Positions 1-10,570 of a stretch of 64,000 nucleotides of DNA are shown one piece after another (the first letter of the stretch is position 1; the number at the start of each line of letters is the position of its first letter). Origin of the DNA: Hydractinia symbiolongicarpus (lineage: Eukaryota > Cnidaria > Hydrozoa > Anthoathecata > Hydractiniidae); the NCBI RefSeq assembly GCF_029227915.1, contig NC_079875.1, positions 11,469,001 to 11,533,000 of the forward strand, given 5' to 3'. Made by a program: the position numbers and the translations under genes. The notes under the pieces are model-generated. The model searched no databases, was not told where the DNA came from, and saw nothing but the letters and a program-made list of their open reading frames with translations.

Positions 1-500
1 TTTAAAAAGCACTTAGCTAACACAATAAAACACAATAACACACGAATAATGTATTTTTGATGCTCAATTTCTCGAAAACTATGGGGTTACCAGCTTGGTA
101 ACATTTATTTTTGAATTCAGTATGTTTAAAATCGCTAATTTATATATAGATACTTTTGTCCCGAGATTTGGGGTACGAAACCTTTTTTCAGAGCTTTTAA
201 GACAGATTGGCCCACGGCCTAAATATAATATAAAAGAATATAAATGTAGCAACTGCTAGCTACATAAATAGGTTGGTGTCAATGTAACTATCAGGACAAT
301 GAAATTAAAAAAGAAAACTATGTTTAAAAACAAGAACTGTGGCTACCTCTTGACTTCCACAGAGTTTTCCCGCTTCCTTGCGTCTATAGGCTGCGCGATG
401 TCTGACTAGCGCAGTGCCAAGTTAGGTAATTTACAGAACGCGAAAAATATTGCTCAAGATGGTGTAGATAACAACACGGGTTGGAACAAACACTATCAAA
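1..500. other. AT-rich stretch without recognisable gene
   Basis: I see no coding exon with splice sites and no recognisable repeat before the SINE that begins near 501. Confidence 0.5.
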
Positions 501-844
501 CTAGATAGGATGTGCATATTTTACATGGCTAGCCTCACAAATATCGAGAGATATACCCTGTCTATTATTTCCAGGAGGGGCCATGGCGTAGATGGAGAGT
601 CCTAGAGTATTTAATGCTCATTTTGAGCTACGCAGACCCAATTAGAGCCCGCGCTCTACTAGACAACTCCCGGCAACATCCAACGGCCCACACAGTGTGC
701 CATCTTCCCAATTTCCCTCACATGGCTTGGGTTAACCCGGGCTATGGTAACATTCACTCGCCCATGTTGAATCGCCGTCAAGAGGAATCGAACCCTGGTC
801 TCCCGCACAGAGTACGAGAGCTATAACCACTAATCTACGGCCCC
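501..844 (-). mobile_element. tRNA-derived SINE, copy A (minus strand)
   Basis: Reading the minus strand from 844, the element starts with a tRNA-like head: GCCGTAG at the 5' end, a good B box (GGTTCGATTCC-type, with one change here) and a complementary GACGGC end. A non-tRNA body of about 270 bp follows. The 3' end has a short CTAT-type tail near 501-510. The same sequence recurs in the opposite orientation at 2158-2536, which shows it is a dispersed family and not a tRNA gene. The 70-codon plus-strand open frame at 614-826 lies wholly inside the SINE and is not a gene. Confidence 0.85.
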
Positions 845-984
845 AAAAACTAGCCTTTTACAGGAGTAACATCACCATTGGATTGAACTTAAGGTTTAAC
901 GTTTCATATAGACATAGAAAAGCATAGCATACTTACAGTAAAAAACTCAGTAGTACCATCTAGGTGGAGAATAGAGCTCTCTTG

Positions 985-1620
985 AGGCCGGTTTCCACTC
1001 ATTCGCTTTAGTCGCGCGACTCTAGCAAATAGATATCTGAGCATGCGCAAAATCTATTTTTGAACATTTACGCAACCCTCTGTTGGTCGCGCGAATGGTC
1101 GCCAGAAGTTCAAACTTTTTGAACTACCAAGCGAATAAAAAATAATTTAACCAATCAGAAGCCGCTATTTATCAAGAATTTAAAACATTGAAGTCATAAT
1201 GGCAGATGTGGGTCTATGACAAAGAAACGAGATGGAATTTCAGCAACTGATGTCATTCTAAATTGGCCAAAAAAGAATTCTCTATCAAATAGTCGCATGT
1301 CATTTACAAGCAGGTGGTATCCTCCTTTCGTTTTCCTCTCCAAATAAATCTTGCGCACCCAAAATCGTCTGGCTTTCTTTTTCTTAGCATATTTTCGTCT
1401 GAATCGTCTTCTCAAAAGCAAAAGAATTATAATTTGCCTTCCAGTAAAAGCCATCTGCATTAATAATTTAGAAAAATTCTTCATCGCGTGTTTGACATGC
1501 TTGTTCCGATATTCAGCCATTTTTGTTTATGTTTGTTGTCAAGTGGAAACGGCATTCGCTTGGTCGCGCTATTCGCGCGACTTATTCGCGCTACCAAAGA
1601 GAATGACTGGAAACCGGCCT
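985..1620 (-). mobile_element. PIF/Harbinger DNA transposon, internally deleted
   Basis: The ends are terminal inverted repeats: AGGCCGGTTTCC at 985 and its complement GGAAACCGGCCT ending at 1620. Similarity continues inward through GCGCGA-rich sequence for about 45 bp. Flanks are TTG (982-984) and TTA (1621-1623), a one-mismatch version of the 3-bp TWA target duplication typical of this superfamily. The minus strand carries only the N-terminal part of a HARBI1-like transposase (see 1194-1520). The element is therefore a non-autonomous deletion derivative. Confidence 0.85.
1194..1520 (-). pseudogene. HARBI1-like transposase, N-terminal fragment
   Basis: A 108-codon frame. Residues about 30-75 match the N-terminal signature of PIF/Harbinger transposases: an Arg/Lys-rich stretch, then RRFWVRKIY, then LFDREFFFGQFRM. 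The protein stops soon after with no DDE catalytic residues, where the full protein should continue for about 250 more residues. It lies inside a TIR element with the matching kind of ends. It cannot be an active nuclease; at most it could encode a truncated DNA- or protein-binding piece. Confidence 0.8.
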
Positions 1621-1623
1621 TTA

Positions 1624-2157
1624 AGTGAGGCTAAAGGACAAAATGAAAAACAGAAAAAGAAAGCAAATTTACGCAATAATCTCGCAACTCTCTCCATCTG
1701 AGAGGCTAAAATTCCACGCTTATTCGCGGAATTCCTGTTCATAATGGTACACTAAGCAGCTACTGATCTGCAAACAGGAACTAGAAACTACTTTCTCTAG
1801 TTTTTATTTACATAATGGATGAATGAGAGTTTTTGAAATTATGAAAAAATAAACTATTAAATTTTAAAAGGACTGAAAGGTTAGTTTTTTATGTATTGCT
1901 ATACTTGTTTTACTTTTAACAAGTAGAAAATTAAAAAAGAGTTGACTGGGATTGAGAATAATCATTCATTTTTTCGGTGTTGGCTAGCTAGTTGTTAGTT
2001 ATGGTGCAGTTTACCAACCAAAACGGATTTAAGTATGTAAATCTTACGTATATATTCACTTCACTTTTCTTTATTATCTTTTATAGCTATATACCACTTT
2101 TCTTTTATCACTTTTCTTAGCTATTGTTTTAGATAGCTAGCTATAGCTATAGCTTGT
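1624..2157. other. AT-rich spacer
   Basis: This separates the Harbinger element from SINE copy B. Nothing coding is seen. Short GCTAGCTA-type runs near 2130-2155 precede the SINE head. Confidence 0.4.
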
Positions 2158-2494
2158 GGCGCCGTAGATTAGTGGTTATAGCTTTCGTACTCTGTGCGGG
2201 AGACCGAGGTTCGATTCCTCTTGACGGCGATTCAACATGGGCGAGTGAATGTTACCATAGCCCCGGGTTAACCCAAGCCATGTGAGGGAAATTGGGGAGA
2301 TGGCACACTGTGTGAGCCGTTGGATGTTGCCGGGAGTTGTCTAGTAGAGCGTGGGCCCAACTAATTGGGTCTGCGTAGCTCAAAATGAGCATTAAATACT
2401 CTAGGACTCTCCATCTAAGCCATGGCCCCTCCTGGAAATAATAGACAGGGTATATCCCTCGATATTTGTGAGGCTAGCCATGTAAAATATGCAC

Positions 2495-2536
<42 letters not shown>
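2158..2536 (+). mobile_element. tRNA-derived SINE, copy B (plus strand)
   Basis: The tRNA-like head at 2161-2230 has GCCGT/ACGGC acceptor pairing, a T-arm of GAGG-TTCGATT-CCTC and a perfect B box GGTTCGATTCC. The body matches copy A (501-844) over its whole length. The 3' end is a (CTAT)n microsatellite at about 2495-2536, the usual position for a SINE tail. Transcription would be by RNA polymerase III from the internal A and B boxes. Confidence 0.88.
2495..2536 (+). repeat. (CTAT)n microsatellite, SINE tail
   Basis: About ten uninterrupted CTAT units at the 3' end of SINE copy B. Confidence 0.95.
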
Positions 2537-2751
2537 GTAAAGATTTCATTTTATAGTTAGCTAACACAGCTAGCTAAGGTATTTTTTATTGTATGTTTTT
2601 TAGAGTGTGTTTTCAATACATCTAGCGAACTGACAGATGTAGCTACAGTTTTACACATTTTGAAATTTGAAATAAGAATCCAACCATCCAGCCATCAACG
2701 CGTGCCATTAAATCACCGATATTTAATGATAACTTTGACACATTGTTTAAG

Positions 2752-3065
2752 GGATTGTCTCCGAGATCGTTTCAAAAAAAACCGTTTCATATCGTTTCAT
2801 TTTTTAATTAGCCTAGCATGTGATACGAATTTGAAATGATTTTAAAGTAATGTTTAATTTTTTGAAATCGTTTCAAATCGTATGGAAATCGTTTCACTAT
2901 TTTGTAAATTGTTTCATTAAAAACTAAAATTGTTTTATAATCGTTTCATAATTGTTTCAAGATTGTTTTATTATATTTACTTGAAATCGCTTCACATACC
3001 ATAATTCATTTCAAAATCGTTTCAAAATCATTTCGATGTGTTTGTTTTACATTCTTTTTACATAA
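2752..3065. repeat. Degenerate ATCGTTTCA-word repeat, possible DNA-transposon arm
   Basis: The words ATCGTTTCA and TTTCAAAATCG recur in both orientations across the stretch. The left edge (TTA followed by AGGGATTGTCTC) resembles the terminus of the TIR element at 3398-4481 (GGGATCGTCTC). I did not find a matching right end, so this may be a truncated relative. Confidence 0.45.
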
Positions 3066-3397
3066 AAGAATAAAAAAATTATTAATCTCTCAAAGAGACA
3101 AACGAAACTGAAGAAGTACTATTATCGACTCAAGCAACTGTTACAGATGAGGTCTTAAATGTAAAGTATAAAGAATTAGCCAATTGGGAGGACAACAAAG
3201 TTTTCTCCACCATAGAAGATAAGGGTCAATCTGCAATATCCACAAGATGGGTAGTCACAACAAAGAATGTAGAGGGATACAAAACAGTTAAAGCTCGTTT
3301 GGTCATAAGAGGTTTTGAAGAAGAAGAAGTCAAAAATCTTAATAAGGACTCCCCAACTTTTTCAAATGAAAGTCTTCGCATTGTACTTACGATGTTA

Positions 3398-4481
3398 GGG
3401 ATCGTCTCAAAATGTTCGTATGTTTTTTCGTATAATTATATGAACGCTACGTACTTCGTTTCGTGAAACGAATGTCATACGAAGTGCTTCGTTTAAAATA
3501 AAAAATGTAAACGAAGTTTATACGAACTTTTTTAATATATGATACGAACTTAAACGAAGTTTTTTATCATACAAAATATAATGATATGAACTTTGAACAA
3601 AGTAAGTTGCTATACGATCTTGAAACAAACTTCAAAAGTACCAGCGTAATTACGCATAATTATTTCATTACGAAACCAGAAACAAAAGAATTAAATGATT
3701 TTTTTTAAAAGACGAAAAGAAATGATACAAACTTTAAACGAAACCAGAAATAAAAAAGTAAAATATACGGGGTTGACTTCTTTGATCTCTTAGCTTTTAC
3801 GATTTCGTTTTCTTGACTTTTAAACGATCTATGGCGATCTTTTCGCTTTCTACGATCTCGTTTTCATGATTTTTAAACGATCTACAGCGATCTTTCCGTT
3901 TTCTAGGATCCCGTTTTCATGATTTTTAAACGATCTATGGCGATCTTTTCGCTTTTTATGATCTTGTTTTCATGATTTTTAAACGATCTATGGCGATCTT
4001 TTGGTTTTCTACGATCCCGTTTTCATGAACTTTAAACGATCTACAGCTATCTTTTCGATTTCTACGATCCTGTTTTCATGATTTTTAAACGATCTACAGA
4101 GATGTTTTTGCTTTCTACGATGCCGTGGAGATGATCCCTAAAGACCCTAGATAATAAATCCAATTAAAATAAACTAAGTTCGTATAACGAAACGAACTTT
4201 ATAATTGTTGAAAAAAATTGAATATAAAACTATAGATAATAGTCCAATTATAATAAACGAACTTCGTATAAGCAAATTTTTATACAAACTTCTTTAAAAA
4301 TGATACAAATACATATATACAAACTTTATTTTAAATGATACGAACTTTATACGAACTTGTAATTTTGATGATACAAAAAAGTTCGTATTAAAAATAAAAT
4401 GATACGAAAGATTTAATAAATCGATACAAAGTTTTTTATACGAATTATACGAATTACGTACGAACATTTTGAGACGGTCCC
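3398..4481. mobile_element. 1.08-kb TIR element inserted in the Copia reverse transcriptase
   Basis: The ends are inverted repeats: GGGATCGTCTCAAAATGTTC at 3398 and its near-complement GAACATTTTGAGACGGTCCC ending at 4481. It is flanked by identical TTA triplets (3395-3397 and 4482-4484). Removing the element and one TTA restores the Copia frame exactly, which proves both ends. The arms are built of words such as TACGAACTT and AACGAAGTT in both orientations. The centre is a 53-bp tandem array. No transposase frame is visible, so it is non-autonomous; the TTA duplication suggests a PIF/Harbinger-type mobiliser. Confidence 0.9.
3786..4125. repeat. 53-bp tandem repeat, six units
   Basis: The anchor AAACGATCT starts at 3822, 3875, 3928, 3981, 4034 and 4087, a constant 53-bp spacing. 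Each unit contains CGTTTTCATGA and a variable GATCTATGGCGATC / GATCTACAGCGATC core. The array is the centre of the TIR element. Confidence 0.92.
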
Positions 4482-5345
4482 TTAGCAGCCTATGAATGGG
4501 AATGTCACACCTTAGATGTCAAGATGGCATTTCTTCAAGGAAACCAGATTGACAGAGAGGTTATCATAAAGCCCCCAAAGGAAGCAAATACAACAGGTGT
4601 GTTCTGGAAACTAAATAAAGTTGTATACTGCCTTGCTGATGCTTCAAGAGCTTGGTATCTACGTGTGAAGGAAGAGCTAATCGGCTTGGGGTTGAGAATG
4701 TCTTTATTTGATGAAGCATTATTTTATTGGATTCAAGATAACTGCTGCCAAGGACTGATTGTAATACATGTTGATGATTTTCTATGGGGAGGATCCCATA
4801 ATTTTCAAGTGAAGGTCATTTCGCCTATCAGAGAAACTTTTCTCATTGGATCTGAAGATTACTCCAATTTCAAATATGTTGGTGTCAATATACAACAATC
4901 TTATGGTTCTATTAACTATGACTAAAAGAACTATGTGGAAGGTATGGAACTGGTCAAGATTCAAAACACAACAGACAGACATCGACAACTATCACATGAA
5001 GAACAATCGAACTTCCGATGTATTTGTGGGCAACTAAACTGGATGTCATCACAATCAAGGCCTGACATTTCATTTAATGTGTGCCAGCTAAGCACAAAAT
5101 AAACTGTGCAGTAGTTGATGATGTCATGAGAGCCAACAAAGTGATAAAGAAGTTGAAATTGGATCCCAACATTTTCTTTAAATTTTGGAAACTTAAGCTT
5201 CCATTACAACTGATCTTATATTCTGATGCTTCATTTGGGAACCTTCAAGATGGCAACCTCTCACATTCGAATAACCAACTGAACGCCAAACAGAAAGAAA
5301 ATAGAGGGAGATTGTTGATCTTCTATCTAGGCGATTACTAATAAG

Positions 5346-6170
5346 AATCACTTGGTGGTGGGGTTTTAATTGTGTTGAACCATTATCATTGGTAATTTGT
5401 TGTGTTTAGTCAAAGTGGTGTTCCATAGTGTTGAGGTGAATCAATCACACTAATTTAGCGTTGCGTTACAAACAGAAAGAACTATTGCAAAGGAAACCTA
5501 CAGGTTAGTCTTATATATATATACATATTATATTCAACAGTGACGTCCACCCAATTTATTTTGCTATACATATAATATAGCTATAGAAAAAAATTTGTTG
5601 AAATCTTTGCACAGATTAATTTTTGGGGAATAGCACTATAGAGTTGGTTCGGCTATATACCTTCAGAGTTTTTTTGTTCCGAAACCCACTGACTGCCGAT
5701 CCTGTTAAGTACAGGTATGTTTATGCTGCATTGCAGCCTTTTTTTTAAGTGTGGCATAAATAGACACTGGGTATACAGCAAATATAACAATATGGTCAAA
5801 ATCACCCATCCCTGGCGACTTCGCTCTAATTCGGGCACCCAATATTATGCTTAGTATGCATCTTACTTTGGTCATCCATAGCATTTTTTGCAGCTTTTAA
5901 GGATAATCGATGTAATGATTCTTGTTTTTTTTAGAAACTAAAAAAAGTTCAAAAACATTATTCAACATGATGTGTCTGCCGGGTAATACAAAAGCACAAA
6001 GATAGGCTTACTGTTTTCCTATTTATTTCGCCGGTACTAAGTTATTCACTAGGCAACCTCAAATGTACCAGGACAAAGACAGATTGCAATCGGAATTGTG
6101 GAAAACATTTTTTTAGATAAAACATATTTACATAAGAAATAATTAAAAAAAAACTATAAAAAAAGCTCTT
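5346..6170. other. Gene-free stretch after the Copia relic
   Basis: AT-rich, with short TATATA runs near 5514-5525. No exon or repeat is supported, and the open frame at 5653-5838 has no supporting features. Confidence 0.4.
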
Positions 6171-6174
6171 TTCT

Positions 6175-7822
6175 TCATGCTGCTTCATTTATGGCGTCTT
6201 TGCACTTCTTCCAAACTAAATTCTTCTCTGCAGCACCAATCACGTAAAGAGAAGAAGCATATTGTTCAATTAAATGTAGTCGATTAATATCTAATTCTTT
6301 TTTCCTTTCGAACCAGCGCAGTTTCCTTCTCTTCTTTCCTGCCTTGTGAACAATTGCTCAGAAAGATTTTTTGTGAAATTCGGAACAGATAACTACTTCC
6401 GATCCAGCATTTGTAACTCAGCAAAAATAAAACTTGTTTTCATTGTCATTTGAGATTCCACAGCAGCATTCGTACGCTTCGAAGACATTTTTGGGCTTAA
6501 GCAAAAGAAGGGTGCGTTGCTTCGACTCTGCTTGATCGGACTCACACGATGACTGCTATCGAAGAAAGATATTTTTCCCATCATTCTCTCTTGATTGCTG
6601 ATTATTTGTTCAAGCAGCGACTGTATGTTTGTTTGATTTTTTTCCAATTGTTCCAATCTATCATTAAAACGCTCCATCACTACATCATGTGTCTAAAGAC
6701 AAAAGAAAATGTTTAGTTTCACTAATACTTACAACTTTTTCTGATGTAAGAAACAATTATTTTAAAAAATTAATAAACTACAATGATGGAACAACGTTGT
6801 TTGGCAATGATGCACATGTTGAAAAGTTAATAATGCTACATACACTAAATTCCAATTGTGATCCTTGGTGGATATGTTCTTGTATTGTTGTTGAATGATG
6901 AGTATCATTAACAGGTGGCTGTAACTCCTCCACAGTGCTTTTATGCACAACATATATGGCCTCTGGTACATTAAGTTCACGTAGTAGACTGTTTGTGTCA
7001 ATAACAACGCCACTTAAATATTCAATGCTTTTATTTAAATTTTCAGGTGGGGAAGAAGGTGTTTGTAATTGTAATTGATGGTCCGCAACTGCTCCAACTT
7101 TGATTACTACAGCCTAAGAAGATAATAAATTAAATTAAGCAATGTTATCTTTACATTCCTTAAATATTCTTAAAATATTCTAATTTTTTTTTTTTTATCT
7201 CTGAAGCCATTTGTTCTTATATCCTTGGTTCTTATAAAAAAATGTGTAATGAAAAAGTAAAATAACATACCAAATTTTTTGTTACAATTCCTTTTGCTTT
7301 TTTCTGTGCAGGTTGTTTTTTGCATTGTTTTTCAGCTACTACGTTTGCTTCCACATCCTCCGAACCCCCCCCCCCCCCCCTTTGACATTTTTTCTATCAC
7401 TTCTCCAATCTTTCTTTTTTTTGTTGCTGTCATCTTTGACACTTTTTTAATTTTTTATTTTTTTTTGCTCTTCTCCTTTACTTTCTCTTTTTTCCAATAG
7501 CTCAGCAATTGTTACTTGTCGCTGTCGGAATCTTGCTCACTCGAATATGACACTTAAAACTTATTTTTGTTTTTTGGATCTTCATAATATTCTTGTAACT
7601 TTTGATGTAAGATTGTGTCATCATCTAAATAATAAAAATTTATCTACTGGGTTTTTGAAGAAATGCTTCATTTTTGAAACTTTTATTGTATCGCCTAAGT
7701 AAAAATTACTTACCACCTAATATAATAATTTCGCCGGATTCTTTTTTCTTTCCTAAGGAAACCTGTACTTCCATTCCAACTTCAAAGATCTCATTCACAA
7801 TGTATTTCGTTAGCAAAACCAT
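6175..7822 (-). pseudogene. Decayed multi-exon gene of unknown function (minus strand)
   Basis: A first exon starts with ATG at 7822-7820 and ends at 7714 before a perfect GTAAGT donor. A TTATTTAG acceptor ahead of 7624 joins in frame to DDTILHQKLQEYYEDPKN. Stops then interrupt the frame (after KNKF, and again after an acidic DSDSDK run). A later segment opens after a TTCTTAG acceptor near 7116 and reads PEAIYVVHKSTVEELQPP. A coiled-coil segment follows (6680-6393, with RFNDRLEQLEKNQ). The last segment, in a shifted frame, contains KKRRKLRWFERKKEL and ends VWKKCKDAINEAA. The spacing of that last segment faintly recalls a BEN domain end, but I do not claim the family. Multiple stops and shifts indicate a pseudogene. 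Confidence 0.5.
7365..7380 (+). repeat. Poly-C tract, 16 bases
   Basis: Sixteen uninterrupted C residues within the decayed minus-strand gene. Such tracts are prone to length change. Confidence 0.95.
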
Positions 7823-9110
7823 AAAGGTTTATCACGAGGAAAATAAAATAATCCAGAACGAAAAGACATTTTTAACGATGTTGATTCAGTGTTGAATAAC
7901 GGGATATATACTGTTAAAAATGTGAAAATATTTTTCTATTCGTAATGTGAAAGATAAAACCATTAATGCGCGCATTTTCAGATCTTCATTTGTTTTGATT
8001 GAGCAAGAAAAGTTATAGTTCTTAAAGAGCATGTTAATGAGCATGTTATAGATCTTTCTTTGTTATTTTGTACCTTATATTTTTGAATATAAGCCGCCCC
8101 TAAACAGAAGCCACCCTTGAATTAAAAAAGTAATTCTTGACGGATTTACTTAGAGTGAAATAACTCACACCCGGGTTTTTTTTAGTAAAAAAAATGTTCT
8201 TTAGCTATTTGTTTGTTATTTGCATGTGTGGGAATAAAAAATTCAAATCAATATTATTTTCTAATATTTTTTTACTGGTTTTATGAATATATTTTTAACA
8301 TACATATTTGTCTGAAAGTTACTCTAGTTTTCATACACTACATGTTTTTTTATATGAACTAATTTATAAAAAAGCAAAAAAATCAATGTCAGGAGGCTTT
8401 GCTCTCTCTTTCCACTACAATTGGCAATACTTTATGAATATGATTGATATGTTATCTCACGTATATATATCTTATCCTAGCTATTTGAAAGCACTGCCAA
8501 ACTCATTCCCAAGTTCCATTCCCTAGCAAAACCTTCTACTTCATAAATACTGAAAAACACGACCATGATCTTTTGAATTCAATTTTTTACTCACTCAAGT
8601 ACAGTCACGCGATGGGATCGAAACGAAAAAATAAACAAGTTTAAAATATAAAACTTGTATGTTTGCTGTATGCTTTTGACTTTATTAGCATAGCTCATCA
8701 AAAGCGTTTGTTTCAAAAAACACACGTGCTTTAGAAATAATAAAGCAAAGTTTACGACTGAACAGTGCTTGGGAATTAGTAAAAGTGAGAGTCTGTTTAC
8801 ACAACACCTAAAGTAAACTCAACCAGAAATTGAAAACAACGCGGTCACTTTAGTATATCAGAAACGCGCGTCCCTGAATATTATTGGTATTGCACGTGGA
8901 AAGAAAGAAGAATGTGTTCGGGATCATAAGTTGAGTATTACTTTTGTCTGATTTTCTCAGTAACAGAAAAAAATACGTTGAAGAATCAATACGCTAGGTT
9001 TACTTCAATAAATACGAAACTTAAAAAACTATTATAAAAATCACATATTTGAAATAAAATAAAAGATGGAGCAGCGGTGTTTAAAACAAAACAAAAATTT
9101 CTCTTTATTC
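7823..9110. other. Gene-free AT-rich stretch
   Basis: No supported exon. A TAAGCCGCCCC...AAGCCACCC block near 8090-8115 looks like debris of an interspersed repeat. The region lies upstream of the decayed minus-strand gene and may hold its old promoter. Confidence 0.35.
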
Positions 9111-9113
9111 TTA

Positions 9114-9296
9114 TTAACACCTACCATCGCGACACAACAAGACGGATTTTGTCACGATACTAGATTCTCGATAGATTGCGACAATTTTATTTAATTGTTT
9201 CTTATTTTTATAAACGCGGTACATCGCGTTTCGAGGGAGTCCACTCACGTTGCGAGCTTGATATGTTAAACAACCTTTTCCAGTACTGTACTCCAT
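9114..9296 (-). CDS. Candidate 60-residue gene or terminal exon, unknown
   Basis: A short minus-strand frame starting ATGGAGTAC at 9296. Just upstream is an acceptor-like TTATTTTTAG (near 9310), and the stop TAA is followed within a few bases by the polyadenylation signal AATAAA. The product is basic, with YRVYKNKKQLNK, has no membrane segment or signal peptide, and I do not recognise it. Acceptor, short frame and poly(A) signal within about 220 bases could be a trans-spliced mini-gene, a last exon of an unseen gene, or chance. Confidence 0.3.
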   Translation of the reverse strand: MEYSTGKGCLTYQARNVSGLPRNAMYRVYKNKKQLNKIVAIYRESSIVTKSVLLCRDGRC

Positions 9297-9479
9297 CTTA
9301 AGGTCAATATCTAAAAATAATAAAAGCAGTTAAACTGTATGCTAAAAATATAAATACACAGCTATAATATTACATACATCATCACTCCATAGTCACTACA
9401 AATAAATAAAGTATTGTTGTAATTATATTTTTTTTATTATTGTAAAATAAAAATTATATATGCATAAACAATTTTTTTG

Positions 9480-10570
9480 CACTTCCATTGGGATGGTGCA
9501 TCCATTTTGTTTTTTGTCTTTTTCCTCTGGTTAGTGCATGCAGCATGAAACCAGGTCAAACACTATTTACACTGAATCAAAACATCCCCCTCCACAAATA
9601 TTTTCCCGTATTCACTACAAATAAAATCATCATCCTTAAACTCTGGGTCTAAGGAGCTCGTCTCTTCTTTATCGGACTCCATAAAAAATCTTTTTTTTAG
9701 GTAACTTGATTTTCGTGTTGTTGCTAAAGCGGATTTAGATTTGCAGCGGCTTTTTTTGTTATTCGCTTTTCTCTGTCAGCTTCCTTAATCAGCCCTAGAC
9801 GATTTTTTTTCGTTGTGTTTTATCTATGAAATTTTAATAGCTTCATCACTAGTCATGTGTTTTAGAAAGTCCTTCTCATTTTTTCTTTCTCTCTCTGGGT
9901 AACGCAATATTGCCCTGGGGGAGGTAGGGAAACTGTCCATTCAGAGTTTGTTTTGACTTTTCCAACCTTGGTGAAGGACTTTCCAAGCTTATTGTCAGGG
10001 ATGTCAATGTCCATAAAGTTCTATATTAATCAAATCTTGTTCAACAGGATGCATTTTTAGAGTACCAGGCTGTGTTGGTTGTAAAGTAGTATTTAATTCC
10101 GCAGGAAGAGTTGTGTTACTTTGTGCTAGGTCTAAAATGCCATAGTTTACATTTAGCCTGTTTACAGGTCATATTTCAGTAGAAGATTTCACTGACTGGT
10201 CAGAAACCAAAACACCCTTTGAAAATACCCTTTTTGTCTCAGTTGGTTGAAGTGCATTAGAGATATATGTAGAGGTAGGTGGAACAACAAGATTAGATTT
10301 TGTTGGCAAAATAGATTTGTGTGGTAATTAATGTGTGATGCGTAGGCATCAACAAGCAACACAACCGGTCTTAATGGAAGAATACTTTTTACAAGATGAT
10401 TGCTGAGCCACCTGAAAAACTGCATAGTTTCCATTCATCCATTTTTGGTTTAATCCAAGAAAAAAATTTTTTTTGGAAAACCAATGCTGAATTCAGGATT
10501 AAAATTCACATCTGGGAATTTGACTGCAGGTGCATACAGCATACCCATCTTGTTTGTTGTGCTGAATATC
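9480..10570 (-). mobile_element. Pogo-type DDE transposase relic with PHD-like C-terminus
   Basis: Minus-strand translation of 10568-10189 gives a pogo/Tigger DDE_1 domain piece with FRWLSNHLVKS, RPVVLLVDAYASHI (catalytic Asp region) and LPLHIS in place of the usual LPPHTS. Further downstream, after many stops, 9690-9490 gives a Cys-rich tail with CSEYGKIFVEGDVLIQCK, a stop, then CLTWFHAAC. This reads as a decayed PHD-like zinc finger with one Cys changed to Tyr. The 5' part is cut by the LINE that starts at about 10569. Clearly inactive. Confidence 0.7.

Larger units (their letters stand above)
3080..5340 (+). mobile_element. Ty1/Copia retrotransposon pol relic, broken
   Basis: The first segment (about 3080-3397) gives the start of a Copia reverse transcriptase, with RWVVTTK and VKARLVIRGF. 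The frame resumes after the inserted TIR element with LDVKMAFLQGN (from 4518), WKLNKVVYCLADASRAWY and the active-site motif HVDDF near 4770-4785. There is an in-frame TAA at 4923-4925, and the frame then continues through QLNWMSSQSRPDISFNVCQL. A one-base frameshift near 5095 leads into the RNase H part with LILYSDASFGN. Breaks are therefore one insertion, one nonsense codon and one frameshift. Integrase and LTRs were not found; a possible 3' untranslated or LTR start lies after 5345 but is unconfirmed. Confidence 0.85.

Noticed and set aside
614-826. 70-codon open frame
   Set aside because: It lies inside a SINE and reads through the tRNA-like head.
2161-2230. Functional tRNA gene
   Set aside because: The acceptor and T arms look good, but the same sequence plus a shared 270-bp body occurs inverted at 501-844 and ends in a CTAT tail, so it is a SINE head.
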